64,000 nucleotides of DNA from Micavibrio_A sp041655955 (GTDB lineage: Bacteria; Pseudomonadota; Alphaproteobacteria; Micavibrionales; Micavibrionaceae). This document shows positions 33,638-43,200 of the stretch, piece by piece. The notes beneath the pieces are model-generated. The model ran no database searches and was not told the DNA's origin. It saw only the letters and a list, made by a program, of their open reading frames with translations. Each line of letters begins with the position of its first letter. Position 1 is the first letter of the stretch. The DNA lies in assembly GCA_041655955.1 (NCBI GenBank), contig JBBAEN010000001.1:992001-1056000 (forward strand). The letters run 5' to 3'. A program made the translations under genes and the position numbers.

Positions 33638-35052
33638 ATGGTATGGATTAATCCCAGTGATGCTCAACCCTTGTATCAATGCGCCCGGCGCGTTTGGTAT
33701 GAACATAACCCACCGCTCGGTATGGGGGCTGCGGCGCTCAATCCATTTGATGCCATGGTCGTTTCAATGGGCAATGCCTATGAGCAATCGATCTACGCCC
33801 AGCTTGCCGAGACAGCGAAAATTGTAACAGCGCAATCCCCTGAGCATACGCAAACGCTGATGGCAGAGGGTGCGCCCATTATCTATCAGGCACGGTTGCG
33901 GGATGAGGCGGAACAGTTTGTCGGCTATCCGGATTTTCTTATCCGCCAACCAGACGGGCGTTATCAGGCTGCCGATGCAAAGCTGGCACGAAAGGTCGAT
34001 AAGGAGATTGCCATACAGTTGGGATTTTATCGCCGCCTCCTTAAAAATGATCTGCCTGCGTTGGCCTATCTGGGAACGGGAGACGTTGTCGAAGTCGGAG
34101 ATGAATCTAATCCAGACGTGAATACCTATGTCACTGAGATCCGTTCTGTATTGTCAGAAAAAGAACCGCCATTGGTCCGCTACAGTGAAAGTAAATGTAA
34201 AATTTGCCCATTCTATGATGTCTGCAAGCCTGTCTTTGTTGGGCAGGAAGAATTGACGCTGGTGTATGGCATCGAGAGACGCAATGCGAAGGGCTTGAAA
34301 AATTTGGCATCACGACCATAAGTGCGCTGGCGCAAGCCGATCCCACTGCCATCCCTGATATCCCCTATTTGAAGGGGTATGAGAAGAAGCAGCGCACTGT
34401 CCTGCAGGCGAGAGCCTGGAAGACGGGTGAGATGTTCAAGCTCAAGGATATTGTCCTGCCGGGTGGCACATGGGTTCATTTTGATATCGAAGCCAATCCG
34501 TTGACGCCGCATTGCGAAGACCATGTGTACCTCTGGGGTCTTTTAAAGCCGGGATATAGCAAGGACAATTTTGATTATATATGGACAGATCATCACGATG
34601 CCGACCGCCAGGGATGGGATGGCTTTCTGGCTAAGGTCGAAGAATACAGGCGCGCATGGCCAAACTTGAAATTGATACATTATTCAAGTTACGAGCGCAC
34701 CAAGATCAAAGAATATGCAGCGCGCTATGGCATGGAAGCGCATCCAACTGTCACATGGCTGCTGGATGATGAAAATGGGCCGTTATTTGATTTACAAAAA
34801 CCTGTTAAGGATTGCCTTGTGCTACCCGTCGCAGGCTACGGCCTGAAACCTATCTGCAAGCATGAAAAACTGGTGGACTTCCAGTGGGAGGATGATGAAT
34901 CCGGATCTCAATGGTCGGTTGTCCAGTATGTGAATTTCCTGAATGAGCCCGATGCCACGAAGAAAGAGGCCATGAAGCAAGCCATCCTGACTTATAATCG
35001 CGATGACGTTATTGCCACGCGCAGGCTAGAGGAGTGGCTGAAGAAGCAATAA
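33638..35052 (+). pseudogene. TM0106/COG2251-type RecB nuclease with RNase H-like domain, frameshifted
   Basis: Two adjacent frames together make one family member. The first (from about 33638 to 34321) has a RecB/Cas4-like nuclease: NPSDAQPLYQCARRVWYEHNPP, VGYPDFLIRQPDGRYQAADAKLARK and a Cys cluster SKCKICPFYDVCKP that would hold an iron-sulfur cluster. The second, readable from about 34281 to 35052, carries GLEKFGITTISALAQADP and then an RNase H-like (YprB) domain: VHFDIEANPL, LIHYSSYERTKIKEYA and TYNRDDVIATRRLEEWL. The break is near 34280-34300 and has no slippery heptamer. Either the gene is dead or one base is missing from the sequence. Confidence 0.7.
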
Positions 35053-35060
35053 CAAATAAC

Positions 35061-35780
35061 TTATGCTACTTCTGGAAGTTTTGGCATCTCATCCCAAGTA
35101 CGTCCTTCAAGTAAGCGACCTGCTTTCTTCTTATTTGTTCCTCCCCATTGCTTGAAAAAGAAGGGAACTTTCCGTTTTTTACACTGCCTTTTTATATCCA
35201 AAACCCATTCAGGTTCCATAGGCCGCGCCTTCCATCCCGACTCCCCTCCAACAATTACCCAATCAATATTGGAAAGTTTGAGCTTTTTCAGTGGGCCTAA
35301 AAGTGGCTCTAGCGACAGAAATTTAATATATGCAGATGTTTGTCTCAGATAATCAATTCTATCTGTGTAGTCTTCATTCTCAACGCTTGTTCCCATCCAT
35401 ATATTTGGCGTCCAATTTAAACGTTCATTCATTTCTAGTACCCGCTCAGGTCTTTTTGTCAAAACCTGGAACTGGTGCCAATGTGCTTCATTCATTGTTT
35501 TAAAAACTTTCATGATAAATTTATCAGGAACATCTTTGTGAAAAAGATCGCTCATGGAGTTTACAAATATGATTGATGGTTTTTTCCATGATAGGGGTTT
35601 GTCCAGCATGTGGGGATGCAAAGTTAACTTGAAACCATTCCGATAGTTCTCAACACCCATAGATTCCAAACGCTTGGCAAATTTTTCGGCATAGCAAAAT
35701 TTGCACCCAGGACTGATTTTGGTGCAGCCGGTTACCGGATTCCATGTAAGTTCTGTCCATTCTATTGACGACTGCGCCAT
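35061..35780 (-). CDS. Three-Cys-motif protein (phage Gp37/Gp68, DUF5131)
   Basis: 239 residues. Seen: IEWTELTWNPVTGCTKISPGCKFCYAEKFAKRL, i.e. C-x5-C-x2-C in a radical-SAM-like position near residue 19-27, then FVNSMSDLFHKDVP, QVLTKRPERV, GTSVENEDYTDRIDYLR and DWVIVGGESGWKARPM. This is the phage Gp37/Gp68 family. Members often occur in phages and defence islands with TcmP. The TcmP gene lies directly upstream with its TAA touching this ATG (TAAATG), so the two are one operon. The chemistry is unknown; an iron-sulfur cluster is likely from the cysteines. Confidence 0.88.
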   Translation of the reverse strand: MAQSSIEWTELTWNPVTGCTKISPGCKFCYAEKFAKRLESMGVENYRNGFKLTLHPHMLDKPLSWKKPSIIFVNSMSDLFHKDVPDKFIMKVFKTMNEAHWHQFQVLTKRPERVLEMNERLNWTPNIWMGTSVENEDYTDRIDYLRQTSAYIKFLSLEPLLGPLKKLKLSNIDWVIVGGESGWKARPMEPEWVLDIKRQCKKRKVPFFFKQWGGTNKKKAGRLLEGRTWDEMPKLPEVA

Positions 35781-36599
35781 TTACTCATACTTCTTGAAAA
35801 TATCGGTTATGATTTTGTCCGCCAGATTATTTCCGGACGCGAATATCAAATAATAGACTACAGCATTGTTTGAATTTTTCATAGATAGAGGCTTCGCAAC
35901 ATAGCGAAAACCTGCTGTTTTCTTGAGCCTTTCAACAAAGGCTGCAACAACGTCTTCGTTTTCCTGTTTTTTAGTCTGCAGGCCGAAAAGATCAGGCTCC
36001 TCCCTATATGCTGCCGTGCGCCAGGATTCATCTCCCCAAAATGCGGTCATGCGATCCCTGTCCTCTTGACGGATACGACTGTCCTCCGGATTCTTCCAAA
36101 TAGCGTTCCTGTTCATATCCATGACTGGAAAATTCAAAAACATGTCCACAGCACGAGATTGCCCGGCCATTTGAATGACATTCCAGTCAAGATGCAGACC
36201 GTAGGGATCCAGAAGACACAAAGCGCGATTATATTTATCGTATTGGATATTGGGTAAAACCTGTTTCGTCAGATACTCATTGCAGTCGCCAGTATGAATG
36301 GAAATATTATGTTGTTTGCCCTCGGTTAGCTTACCGAGATGTTCTGTTTTTTCAGGATTTAGATCGATGAAATAATATCCGTCGAAAGGCGGATCGATTT
36401 CCATTGCTCTGGCCGGGCTTCCCTTGATCTCTTCGCCTGTCTTTTTTGAAACATGAATGCCAGCACCGCTGAAAGCATCAATGTAATATTTTTTCAAAGT
36501 CGTATTTTTTAGGGTGCCGGTATAGGCCTTACCGTACTTTTCGACGATCTCCAGCTTCAGTTCCGACCATTGGCCAATTTCATCAAATTTCAACGACAC
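35781..36599 (-). CDS. tcmP: Three-Cys-motif partner protein TcmP
   Basis: 272 residues from GTG 36599, which has GAGGA at 6 nt; upstream in-frame starts to 36788 would add sequence without family likeness. Seen: FDEIGQWSELKLEIVEKYGKAY, then KKYYIDAFSGAGIHVSK, GSPARAME, YYFIDLNPEKTEHL, ALCLLDPYGLHLDW and FLNFPVMDMNRNAIWKNP, which resemble a Rossmann-like methyltransferase fold. TcmP is defined by pairing with a three-Cys-motif protein, and that protein follows immediately. It is probably part of a DNA- or nucleotide-modifying or defence pair; the mechanism is not known. Confidence 0.88.
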   Translation of the reverse strand: MSLKFDEIGQWSELKLEIVEKYGKAYTGTLKNTTLKKYYIDAFSGAGIHVSKKTGEEIKGSPARAMEIDPPFDGYYFIDLNPEKTEHLGKLTEGKQHNISIHTGDCNEYLTKQVLPNIQYDKYNRALCLLDPYGLHLDWNVIQMAGQSRAVDMFLNFPVMDMNRNAIWKNPEDSRIRQEDRDRMTAFWGDESWRTAAYREEPDLFGLQTKKQENEDVVAAFVERLKKTAGFRYVAKPLSMKNSNNAVVYYLIFASGNNLADKIITDIFKKYE

Positions 36600-36823
36600 G
36601 TTGTTCCTCAATGATCCCTGCTCTGCGCCTTTTTCTGCGCGGAAATTATGAAATTGTATAGAAAAGAGAACAAAACGCAAACATTTCCTGTTTTCTTTAC
36701 AATCTTCAGTCTGTATAAATAACGGAAAGCCCAATGATAATTCAGACAAAAGCTGTGGAAAGGTTCCTAGCCTTAAACTTTGCCGCAACTATTGGCACGT
36801 TAACCTGATGATACGAGGAAGAA

Positions 36824-37741
36824 ATGGCAGAAAAATACAAGACCCTTGTTTTGAAAAAGACTTATTTCCCTGACGGCTATAATGGCAGTATGGAGCAGGT
36901 TGTTGCAGGGATTATTCAGAATCTGCCGAATCATAATGACCGTATTTATCAGGCTGATTTGTTAAGAACATATCGGCTGGCCCAGGTTGATACGCCTGCC
37001 AACGGCTCCGGAACCTTTGTTCGCTTGACAGCCTCGGAAGCTGGTCCCACCGGTATCATAAACTTGCAAAAATCTGACCAGACCATCGATGTGGAAGAGC
37101 ATTCTCCACCGGAAAATTCAGAATTTCTTAACGAAGAAGTGATGCTGTTCATTGCGAACAATCACATTATCGCCTGCAATCTCGGCAACCGGGATAGCCT
37201 GGTTCATAATATTATCTGTACACTCGGCATAAAAGCAGGCGTCCTTGCTTCTGACTTTGCTTTCAAGGTCAGTGATGTCGCCAATAAAACCGAGATTGAA
37301 AAAATCCAGGAAGTCGGTGTGAAAAGCATCGACCTGTCTGTCACAAGCTATCTGGCTACGTTTGATAAAATCGCAGACGGAACCACAATGCCAGGCGCCG
37401 GATTTGTCCGTAAAATATTTGGTACGCCCGCAGATGCAGAAAATATCAGAAAGCGGGCAAATACCAGCGGACGGCTGGTATTGAACCGTGGCCGGTTCAA
37501 GAAGGAGGAGATTCGAAAAGATGAGTGGTTAACGGATATTGGCAAAACCATCATCGAAGGCGATATTGGTGAGTACACAATCACTCTTGAGGATGAGAGT
37601 AAAATTTCAAATCTCAAGCTGAAAGTTACCAAGGGCGTGAAGCTGAAAACATTTGCAAACAGCATTTGTCCCCAGCACACAAAACACGAACTGAAGATCT
37701 TTTACGACGAACTGCAAGCAAACAAGGCTTTGGAATGGTGA
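36824..37741 (+). CDS. Unrecognised soluble protein, first gene of a membrane-linked cassette
   Basis: 305 residues with a strong ribosome site (GAGGAAG). Seen: TLVLKKTYFPDGYNGSMEQVVAGIIQNLPN at the start, EEVMLFIANNHIIACNLGNRDSLVHNIICTL near 105, KSIDLSVTSYLATFDKIADGT near 170 and a strand-rich C-terminal domain (GDIGEYTITLEDESKISNLKLKVTKGVKLKTF). No signal or membrane segment. The next gene, a 4-segment membrane protein, starts 1 nt after its stop. Two-gene sets of a soluble sensor with a small membrane protein are common as phage-triggered membrane-damaging systems, and its neighbours are defence genes. I recognise no domain. Confidence 0.7.
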   Translation: MAEKYKTLVLKKTYFPDGYNGSMEQVVAGIIQNLPNHNDRIYQADLLRTYRLAQVDTPANGSGTFVRLTASEAGPTGIINLQKSDQTIDVEEHSPPENSEFLNEEVMLFIANNHIIACNLGNRDSLVHNIICTLGIKAGVLASDFAFKVSDVANKTEIEKIQEVGVKSIDLSVTSYLATFDKIADGTTMPGAGFVRKIFGTPADAENIRKRANTSGRLVLNRGRFKKEEIRKDEWLTDIGKTIIEGDIGEYTITLEDESKISNLKLKVTKGVKLKTFANSICPQHTKHELKIFYDELQANKALEW

Positions 37742-37742
37742 T

Positions 37743-38228
37743 ATGCCGGTATCGATAAGAAAGATAGTGTGGCTTTTGATTGCTGTCGGCGTATCGGCAT
37801 ACGTCGCCTATCTGGCTTATGGCTCGCCCCTTAAATTCATACCTTTGACCGATTTACTGGCGACCATCTTGTCAATACTGATCGGGATTTCCCTAGCCAT
37901 TTCCGCTGTTTTATCATCTCGTCCCTCCCTGAGCCAGTCCGATTACAAGGATGAAGCCGAAAGAAAACGGATGGAGAAAATCATAAAATCGGATGATATG
38001 CACTTGATCGATGGTCAGGCCATGATCTTCTGGTCTTATTACCTTGCCCTAATTCTTGCAGTCGTTTTGAAATGGCTGAGCCTGGATGAGCCTGTCACGG
38101 GCGCCGAGATGCACATCAAAATTCTCTCCTCCGCTTTTTCTTTTATCGCCTGTTTTTCCCTGCTATGGTCAGCCACGCTGCCGACCCTGCTGCGGCAGAT
38201 TAACGTGCAGCGGAAAAACCTTGATTAA
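37743..38228 (+). CDS. Small membrane protein, second gene of the cassette
   Basis: 161 residues with four hydrophobic segments: IVWLLIAVGVSAYVAYLAY (about 7-25), LLATILSILIGISLAISAVL (about 38-57), MIFWSYYLALILAVVLKW (about 93-110) and ILSSAFSFIACFSLLWSATL (about 126-146). A charged cytoplasmic loop (DYKDEAERKRMEKIIKSDD) joins the second and third. Translation is coupled to the preceding soluble protein. In this setting it may be a membrane effector or anchor. Family not recognised. Confidence 0.7.
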   Translation: MPVSIRKIVWLLIAVGVSAYVAYLAYGSPLKFIPLTDLLATILSILIGISLAISAVLSSRPSLSQSDYKDEAERKRMEKIIKSDDMHLIDGQAMIFWSYYLALILAVVLKWLSLDEPVTGAEMHIKILSSAFSFIACFSLLWSATLPTLLRQINVQRKNLD

Positions 38229-38234
38229 AGCTTA

Positions 38235-38750
38235 TTACAGATTTTTCTTTGCCCAGAGCAAAGCCTTCCAAGCAGCGACTTTAGCATTTTCGAGAGTTTC
38301 ATATTTCTGTTTTGAATATTGTTCTTTTTGTGTTGTGCGATTAACAACGCGAATAGACCATGATTTCTTTGGGCCTCTGCTGTTCTCTGTAAGAGTCAGA
38401 TTAAAGCCATCCACGTTCATGTAATAGTTCCCACGCATGGATTGCCGCCATGTGCGCCGTGACCAGTTTTGTTGCCGCTTGGCAAGATTTCTTAAATCAC
38501 GCTCCCGGTTTTGCGCGTTTTTATAATCCTCCTCCATTTTTCCGGCGCAGACGCAACCGACAGCCAGACCGCCCGGAAAACGGGGATGGCTCATATGATG
38601 AACATAGCGGATTTCCTGGGTTTCGCACATTTCACAAATGGCGGAGGGTTCGCCAAGATCTTCCATGCCGTCGCAACTCCAGCCCTTCTGAGGAACACCA
38701 GCCTGTCCCCATTTTCCGAAGGCGGCCCTGTGTGATCTTTCAGCGTTCAT
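38235..38750 (-). CDS. Cys-motif protein, fourth gene of the helicase-methylase-ATPase operon
   Basis: 171 residues. The middle carries a likely zinc site: AICEMCETQEIRYVHHMSHPRF and then LAVGCVCAGKMEEDY, i.e. C-x2-C with a later C-x-C and histidines between. The C-terminal half is basic and aromatic (RRTWRQSMRGNYYMNVDGFNLTLTENS), suggesting nucleic-acid contact. Its ATG overlaps the stop of the ATPase gene by 4 nt (ATGA), so it belongs to the defence operon although it is not one of the three genes I know for that system. Function unknown. Confidence 0.7.
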   Translation of the reverse strand: MNAERSHRAAFGKWGQAGVPQKGWSCDGMEDLGEPSAICEMCETQEIRYVHHMSHPRFPGGLAVGCVCAGKMEEDYKNAQNRERDLRNLAKRQQNWSRRTWRQSMRGNYYMNVDGFNLTLTENSRGPKKSWSIRVVNRTTQKEQYSKQKYETLENAKVAAWKALLWAKKNL

Positions 38751-40246
38751 GGGCAGTCCTTTGCTGACATGGCTTTCATAAGATCATCGACTGCATCAAG
38801 AGCATTTTTTATTTCAGCCGAAGCTAATGTCGGTGGAGCAGCGTGAGAATAAGGATTGAGAACAACATTTCTACATACTTTTACCGCGTTGACTTTTGCT
38901 ACTAGACCATTCCACCTAGGAGCCTTTCCAGGAATCCATAATAATATTCCATCCAATAAATCTTCCGTTTTTAAGTTTTTATAATTTTCATGATACCGAA
39001 TTGGAATTTTTTTATTGTCACAAAACTTCTTAGTCGCCATCTCAAATGCGATCCGTGCATATGTGGCAGCCGCAAAATCGTGATGATTTGTAAAAAAGTC
39101 TTGCGCCTGTGCAAAATACGTTGCAGCGGTTCCATTGACTGGTGGATTTTTAGGTTGAATAAAAGGGGAAGGGATAGGTCCATCCCTATGTTCAAATATC
39201 TTACACCACTCCCATTGCTTGCTGGGTTCCAGATAATCATCCGCCATATCGAACCAAACACGGTCGTGAGTCAGAAGAATAATCTGCCAGTCTGAAAAAT
39301 GTTTTTGCAGAACTTCCAGAACAGGCAAGCGGTTTGAATGGTCGAGGCCTATCAGGACATCGTCCAGCACCAACAGTTTAAGGATGTTTGCTGTCGTCCC
39401 GGCGGGAACGCAGGCAAGGCGACCGGCGAGGTATATGGCTAGTCCCAGCGCCGACAGCCTGGCTTCGTTGAGAAAGTATTGTGGCCGATCTAAAGGGTGG
39501 GTCCGGAATTGCACCGGCAGGGTTAAAGTCATCCCGTCCAGATTTCGGCTGCCTTGATTATAAGTAACGCCAGGAAAAGAAGAATTCCCAATATCTATAT
39601 CGGCATGGAGCAGGTCAGATAGAAGGGTCTTTATATGCGGCGGTAAAACAACAATTGCCTGCCGGAAACCATCATTAAAAGTGGCGCAGGCGGCATTAAT
39701 ATTATCAACCATACGCTGGCTAACGCGGCGGGCCCTCTGAATATCATCCAGCGCTCTTCGCACATCGTTCCATAGTTCGCGGACGGTTTTCGATGTTCCT
39801 CCCGCTACGGTTACAGAATAGCTGTGCAGCAGGCGGCGTACCGCGATGTCGAAAAGATTGATCTCATCCGGGCCATGGGAAAGATTCGTTTCCAGCAAAG
39901 ATTTGTAATCGAGGCAGGAACGGTAAAGCGCTGCATCTTTTACGGTCTGGTTACCTGCTGCAATGTTGCCGGGATGCCCTGTGCCATCCCAAACCGCCGT
40001 TGAGCCGTCCATGAACTCGACCTGAACGGAACAATCAGTCAACCCGGAAAAGACATTGTTATAAAAACCCAGCACCCGCCATGGCCTGAAAGAGAAAAAA
40101 GCGCGTAGTGCATGAAACACCGATGACTTCCCGGCGCCGTTTTCGCCATAGACCAGCAGGTTTTTGCCTTTCAGGTCGAAATGATGGCCGGGTCCGGGAA
40201 AAGCACGGAAATTATTGAGGGACAGGCGCTTGATGCGCATGGCCAT
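38747..40246 (-). CDS. AAA/SMC-like ATPase (HmaC-like)
   Basis: 499 residues. Seen: an N-terminal RecF/SMC-type start IKRLSLNNFRAFPG and Walker A LLVYGENGAGKSSVFHAL near residue 33, ABC-type signature region YFLNEARLSALGLAIYLA near 260, Walker B ILKLLVLDDVLIGLDHSNR near 290 and the switch histidine IILLTHDRVW near 322. The C-terminal 130 residues form a helical domain. ATPases of this type act as sensors or clamps in antiphage systems. It starts on the stop of the methyltransferase gene (TAATGG) and overlaps the next gene by 4 nt, all in one operon. Confidence 0.85.
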   Translation of the reverse strand: MAMRIKRLSLNNFRAFPGPGHHFDLKGKNLLVYGENGAGKSSVFHALRAFFSFRPWRVLGFYNNVFSGLTDCSVQVEFMDGSTAVWDGTGHPGNIAAGNQTVKDAALYRSCLDYKSLLETNLSHGPDEINLFDIAVRRLLHSYSVTVAGGTSKTVRELWNDVRRALDDIQRARRVSQRMVDNINAACATFNDGFRQAIVVLPPHIKTLLSDLLHADIDIGNSSFPGVTYNQGSRNLDGMTLTLPVQFRTHPLDRPQYFLNEARLSALGLAIYLAGRLACVPAGTTANILKLLVLDDVLIGLDHSNRLPVLEVLQKHFSDWQIILLTHDRVWFDMADDYLEPSKQWEWCKIFEHRDGPIPSPFIQPKNPPVNGTAATYFAQAQDFFTNHHDFAAATYARIAFEMATKKFCDNKKIPIRYHENYKNLKTEDLLDGILLWIPGKAPRWNGLVAKVNAVKVCRNVVLNPYSHAAPPTLASAEIKNALDAVDDLMKAMSAKDCP

Positions 40247-43200
40247 TACTCCTTGCCCTCGATGATACGCACAATGTCCAGCGCCTGTAGGTCGAACAGC
40301 ATGGCATAGAGCGGATGGCTGGTGCTGAATATCTTGTCCGCCAGGATTTTTGCTTCCTTCCGGAGCGCGTCACCTTTTAGACCGGATAGTTTCAGAATAC
40401 CAGCCTTTTCCGCTGCATCGAAAAACCGGAGTTTTTTGGCATGTAACTCTTCCGGGAAGAAAAGTTCGTACACAAAGGCATTTGATAATTGTTCAAATTT
40501 ATAAACTTCACTTCGGGGTTCAAGCAAGGCATGGACAATTGTTTCTATGATTTCCTTATGTTCTGCTTTTGCCGCTGGAATGGGTAAATCGGATATATAC
40601 ATTGGTTTGAATTCATAAAAACCACCCTGCTTACTGGAGAATGTTTGTTGAGAAACCCACCACGAAATGGACGAATTCAATACAGCAGACAAATATTTCC
40701 AGTCATCGGAAACAATAATATTGGTTTTATCGTTGCCGTAATAACCCTCTAAATCTGGCGCGTAATGGACACCATTTTGTATGGCGGGCACAAAAATTTT
40801 AGGCTTCTCGAATCCCTGCCAGTAGGCAATATTATCCTGTATCTCATACCATTTGTAAGAACCGGATTTTCTTCCTGGCCATTTCCCCTTTTTCTTTTCC
40901 TCCCAATCGGCAGGTTTTGGGGTCAGTTCTTTTTTAAATCCTTCTAGATAAGAAAGAACAGCCGGATATTCATCTATATTAATTCCACGGCGTGTAAATA
41001 TCAGCCACTTTTCCTGAGATTCTACATGCCACCTTTTTATATCTCTGCCCCTCAAAAATGGTTTTATAATAAGCTGCGATTTCTTATCTTCCGCAATAAG
41101 CCGATCTTTTATAGTTGTATCAATTTCGAATGCCTTATTAAAACCTGTCTTAATTCCATAAAAAACCTGCTGATTGCAGTATTTCCCAAGCGGTTTTCCA
41201 AGAGAACGGATACGATCAAGAAGATTTTTCTTCAAAGGCGTTTCAATTTGCCAGCCAGAAACATCTAACTCTTCTTGAGATACCGTAAATGACTCTTTTT
41301 CAAAAACAGAGGCAAATGTTTCTACAGGTCGATCACTTGTCCAATTCAGCGCCATAATTTGATCTGATTTCAACGGGCGAATAATGTGTTTTCTGCGCCT
41401 TGTTGCAATAACAATCGTTGGATATGCAATCGCCGTAAAAACATTCGCATCGCCAAAATCGATCAGACGCCGGATCTGGGTGTGACTGTTCATCCAGGCG
41501 CGGAGTTTTTCGCCGTATTTGGCACGATACCATTTGTTCGACGTGATAAAGGCAAAAGCGCCGCCGGGTTTCAGAAATTTGATCGACTGCTCATAGAAAT
41601 ATACATACAAGTCTGCCGTCCCGCTGTAGCACTCATAGTGTTTCTTGAGATTATCTTTTAAATGTTTTATCTCTTCCTGTCTGACATAAGGCGGATTGCC
41701 GATCACAATATCGAACCCGTCCGTTAGCTGGAACATCCATTCGGAATCAAAAAATCCTGCGGCGGCGTTTTGGTCGAACGGATCCCAATGCGCGAGTTGC
41801 TGTGCCGATGCGGATTCAAGAAACAGGTCTTTCTCCAGAAGGTCGGCCAGTTCATCGCGTAGGGTATAAATGGCATTTTTCCATTTGCGTTTCGTCTTCC
41901 CTGTACGGGCGGCGAAATAGCGTCCGCCGGCCTCCCGCAATTCCAGTTCCTTTTCCCCGATACGGGGATCGCGCAGGCCACCCTGCGCCGGGCGGTCGAT
42001 GGGCATAAGGCTATCCGCCGCCACCAGCTTGGTTTCCAGGTTCGGCAGGGCGGTGATGTTGCCGTTTTTGGCCTTGGGCTTGAATCTCTGACTGACCACT
42101 AGGGCAATGAAAAAGCGCAGCTTGGCGATCTGGACGGCAATGGGCTGAATATCAACGCCGTACAGGCATTTTTCGATCAGGTACAGTTTCCGGGAATAAT
42201 CGGCGTAATGGGTGTCGGAGAAATCCTCATCAAGCTTGTCCAGGGCCTTTTCCGCCTCGTCGGTTTTTTCCTCTTTCAATTGCGAGTCGGGGATTTTTTT
42301 GGCTTCGGCCCTTTGCGCTTCCAGCGGCGCGCGGTTCCGCGCTTTCCACCGGGCATTGTCAGGATCCAGTTTTTTTAGAACGTGAACAAGTTTTTGTAAC
42401 AATCCCATCGGAAAGGCACCAGAGCCGCAAGCCGGGTCGAGTGCCCGCAGACCTTCGATGGATTCGATAATGGCTTCGATTTCCGTGTCGGAAAAATCGT
42501 GATCCGGTTTAGTATAGGACAGAAGGCTTCTGAGCCGCGTATCCAGCGTATCGGCATCCGAGAGCGGTTGCAGGAATTTTTCAAAATGCGCGATGAGGGC
42601 TTCATCGACCATATAATCGACGACTTCACGCGGCGTATAGAAGGAGCCGGATAGTTTGCGGGCCGTGGTCTTCGTATCCTCGTTATAGCTGGCCAGCAGG
42701 TTTTCAAAGACCTTGCCCAGAAGTTCGGGATCGAGCGCCACCTCCTCTTCAACCGGCGTGTTTTCCTCGACCGTGAATTTATAACGGGAGAAAATTTCAA
42801 TCAGGCCACTGGCCTTATAAGTTTTTCCCTTCGTGCCGTAATCGGTATTAAGATCAACCGTTTCTTCACTGGCAAAAAACAGCCTGTTGGGGACGCAGAG
42901 CGGGTTCTCCTTGCGTTCGGAAAAGCCGTCAACACGTAGGACAAGGCCGTTTCCTTCCTTTACCGCCATATCTTCGAGGCCGGGGTTGCGGGCAACATCC
43001 TGTTCCGACAATCGGCGATCTAGGCACTCAAACAATCCGCCGTTGAGGAATGGTATATGAGAAAACAGCTCCAATGCCTCATCGGGGTTTTTAAAGTAAT
43101 CGCGGTAACGATAGACTGTATGGATCAAATATTTGTCCGTGGAGGCTTTTCCGTTTTCCTTCTGCTTCCAGCCACGCACCGATTGCTCGGTGTTCAGAGT

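Noticed and set aside
36824..38228. Kiwa (KwaA/KwaB) defence system
   Set aside because: Kiwa also pairs a four-segment membrane protein with a soluble protein, but the gene order is reversed here and I see no DUF4868 likeness in the soluble partner.
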